Shown: in pieces, positions 61,692-64,000 of the stretch
Layout of the letters: each line of letters begins with the position of its first letter
Position numbering within the stretch: position 1 is the stretch's first letter
NCBI GenBank assembly: GCA_029379385.1
Contig: CM055609.1
Coordinates: 4,030,001 to 4,094,000 of the forward strand
DNA length: 64,000 nt
Direction: 5' to 3'
Origin: Quillaja saponaria
Lineage: Eukaryota; Streptophyta; Magnoliopsida; Fabales; Quillajaceae
Notes under the pieces: generated by a model
Databases searched by the model: none
The model's input: only the letters and a program-made list of their open reading frames with translations
Told to the model about the DNA's origin: nothing
Made by a program: the position numbers and the translations under genes

Positions 61692-62824
61692 CACTCCTTT
61701 GTCTCCCATTATGCCATAGTCAATTAATACGATAAATGTTGGAAAGCAGAGTTGGGAAAATTTAGTGAAAGGAACAAGATTGAACTTGAGAATCACTTCA
61801 GCTTGGCTTAATGGAGGAAGCCGCGGTTGTGTTAAGCACTTATACTGGAGTGGCTTCAGTTTGTGACATGCAGCATCAAGGAAGAATCAGTGACATGGAA
61901 GGCTGGCTTGGGTATATATGCGGTGTGATCTGCCTTAAAGATGAGATTTGAGTATAATAGTGGTTTTTCCTTCAGAGTCAGTTTTACCAAGTGATTATTG
62001 TTTTGCTTGCTCATCTTGATATATATAATATATCATTTATTCTTTTTCAAATTGTGTTTTTACCTTATGTGATACTTCTGTAATTTGTATATAAATTCCA
62101 ATTGCCTTCCAAATTCTCTTCAATGTATATATCTAATTCTCTTCAAGCAACTACATGCAATTTTGCCATGTATGTTTGAAACAAATATCTGCGGCAAAGT
62201 TTTGAGATCATATGCAGTCTTTTTTTCTGACACATGATTATTCATGCGTACTTATAAATTTGGTAAGCTCGGTTTGTGTTACTTTTTTTCATGATATCAA
62301 CTTCCTTATATACATGATGGGAATGTTAAGTAGCATTTTTTTATGTTTATTCAAGAATATAGCCGGCTGGAGTGGTCAAGGGATGGTTTCCAATGATTGT
62401 TGTCGAGCTTCCAAAAACCATTTGAATTTCAGTATGCATTTTAGTAGAAATAATGTCAATTTTATGTTTGCAGTTCGTAGTCAATGGTTGAAAAGGCGTT
62501 GAGGAGATGGATGAAAGCAGTTCAATGTGAATGAATTTGTAGTGATGGAATGTCTGATAATGGATGGTATGAGTAGGCGACAGCACTTTACAAAGAAAAA
62601 GAATGTGAAAAGTAGCTCACATGTATTAAATTCTTGGTTTTAAAGTATGTGGGGGACAGAGGCTACTAGATTTGCAACGGTCATAAACTTTTGAAAAAAT
62701 AAGGAGCGGAAGTCTTGGAAGTGCATATACTTCGTATTTGCGATTACAAATCTAAGCCAGATCCTACATTTGCATCTCATCCAATGCTAACCCAGTTTGC
62801 AGTTCTACAAGTTAATCTTCCACC
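61692..62824. other. ARF1 3' flank and upstream region of the small gene
   Basis: Probably ARF1 3' untranslated sequence to about 62050, then AT-rich spacer. A CAG acceptor-like site at about 62799 raises the possibility of a leader intron for the downstream gene. No other gene seen. Confidence 0.45.
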
Positions 62825-63292
62825 ATGAAAAACATGTTAAAATCTATGAAGAAGCTCAAGCTATGGCCAAGAAAGAGAAAGAAAAAGAAGACTCATGAGC
62901 CTTACTATCCTCCACCACCATGTCATTGTTTCTGCTCTCACTCTTATGCTCCACCCTCAGCTCCACCCTTACCTCCATGGCTTGAAGCTGACCAGTCTTA
63001 TGGGACATTCTTGGCACCGAGTAGTCAGTCTATCCCAGAAGCACCCTATTTAAATCAAGCTCATGTTCCCCAACCAGAAATTATTGTGGATGACACACCA
63101 ATCTATCAGACATTGCCTGAAAGCAGCTTATCTTATCAGCAATATATGGTTCGACAACCTGTTTATGGGATGCCTGTTGCTCAGACAGCTAGAAGAGCGA
63201 GATCTGCAGGGGCTTTTGGCTGTATTGTCAATTTCGGTGTTCATGTTTTTCGCTGCTTATGTCCCTGTTTTCACATTAGAGAAGTAGTATGA
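62825..63292 (+). CDS. Small plant protein of unknown function (basic N-terminus, Cys-rich C-terminus)
   Basis: Single open frame of 155 codons, start ATG in CACCATG, stop TGA. The N-terminus is strongly basic (KLKLWPRKRKKKK), followed by a Pro/Tyr/Cys-rich stretch (YYPPPPCHCFCSHSY), a low-complexity Ser/Pro/Gln middle, and a conserved-looking end with a short hydrophobic run and cysteines (FRCLCPCFHIRE). It resembles a small plant-specific family I recall only dimly, so no function is assigned. The basic start and terminal Cys cluster would suit a peripheral, possibly lipid-modified membrane protein; this is inference. No other splice partners were found. Confidence 0.7.
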   Translation: MKNMLKSMKKLKLWPRKRKKKKTHEPYYPPPPCHCFCSHSYAPPSAPPLPPWLEADQSYGTFLAPSSQSIPEAPYLNQAHVPQPEIIVDDTPIYQTLPESSLSYQQYMVRQPVYGMPVAQTARRARSAGAFGCIVNFGVHVFRCLCPCFHIREVV

Positions 63293-64000
63293 AGCATAAC
63301 CAACCATTTTTTGTGTGTAAAAAAAATTTGTTGTGGCTAGAGGAAAGTTCAGATAGCTTCTGAGAAAACCCAGAATCCAATAATCCTATCTTGCTTTTGT
63401 TTTTCTCATCCAAATAAGTATGTTGATTTCTTTGAGTAGTTCTCATTCACAAGGGACATTGGGGTTCTCAAGCTATAGGGTGTCGCTGGGGTTCTTGGAG
63501 GTATAGGGTGTCACAGTGCTTCTCAGTCCTCTTTCTTGTACTGTTGTTTGATCAAATTTATGAAGTCTTGAGTTTGTTAGAAATTCTGTTTTGCAGTGAA
63601 CATAAAAAGTTTCATTTACTATCTCTTTTTCTAGTATGTCATTGACACATTGTTTAATGGTTAATGTCGTGCAAGCATGAAATGAATGCCAATTTGGATA
63701 TGCAATTATCAGAATTCTGAGGGCTTTACACTGAGCTTTTCAGAATATCTGAAGCTCTTAATCTATTGCAAATAGACTGTATTTTTCTTGGGAAAGAAAC
63801 ATGAAAATTTAAACAACTCTTCAAATGAACCAACCAGATCACCTTGGTGGCATAGTTTTTTATAACTAAATAAATTACAATCAAAAGATGAAGACTATAC
63901 TCTCACTAAATTACAATCATATCAACCGTTTGTTTAAATTCAAGGGTTTACAGTCAGTAACAGCACAAAATTGGTGGATGATCTCCAACCAGCAGACGAA
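63293..64000. other. 3' flank of the small gene to window end
   Basis: Contains an imperfect two-copy repeat at about 63461-63515 around TATAGGGTGTC. Otherwise nothing recognised. Confidence 0.5.

Noticed and set aside
1..64000. tRNA, rRNA, microRNA precursors and CRISPR arrays
   Set aside because: No tRNA-like box A/B pairs, no rRNA similarity and no known microRNA were recognised by eye, and CRISPR is not expected in plant nuclear DNA. A covariance-model scan would be needed to exclude small RNAs.

Overview
The window is nuclear DNA of a flowering plant, almost certainly a eudicot. The genes are intron-rich, have GT-AG (some GC-AG) introns, and sit in very AT-rich DNA. Their products match plant families: mitochondrial CLPX, CAND1, an NPF (NRT1/PTR) carrier, UTP6, an F-box protein, a SEP/UBX protein and ARF1. 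No species assignment is attempted. All gene models were built by hand from splice sites and reading frames, with no database search.

Layout. 1-2196 (+): last seven exons of CLPX, cut by the window edge. 5777-19058 (+): complete CAND1, 28 coding exons, 1,218 residues, with a 5' untranslated exon upstream. 21725-25016 (-): complete five-exon NPF4-type transporter, 603 residues. 25.2-36.2 kb: gene-poor DNA holding a duplicated block, a roughly 1-kb five-base-periodic satellite and a broken coiled-coil gene. 36.2-42.2 kb (+): two UTP6-derived loci. The first is a clear pseudogene carrying a solo LTR. The second is an almost fully open 610-codon copy with its own promoter-like motifs. 44.1-46.6 kb (+): a frameshifted F-box gene followed directly by a fragment of a PUX (SEP domain) gene. 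49.3-61.7 kb (+): an ARF1-like gene that keeps its DNA-binding part but has an in-frame stop before the PB1 domain, a late frameshift, and a 4.5-kb Ty1/copia element on the minus strand in the intron before the PB1 exons. 62825-63292 (+): a small plant protein of unknown function.

The left 25 kb is ordinary and well conserved. From about 30 kb on, the window is an accessory landscape of duplicated and decaying genes, retroelement remains and local repeats. CAND1 (cullin-RING ligase cycling), the F-box relic (SCF substrate receptor) and the ARF1 copy (auxin transcription) touch the same ubiquitin/auxin biology, but nothing in the sequence shows that they work as a unit.

I found no convincing evidence of a wholly new system. 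The most interesting items are the PB1-less ARF1 copy with its intronic retroelement, the open but internally deleted UTP6 copy with Site II promoter motifs, the possible F-box/SEP splice fusion, and the five-base-periodic satellite.
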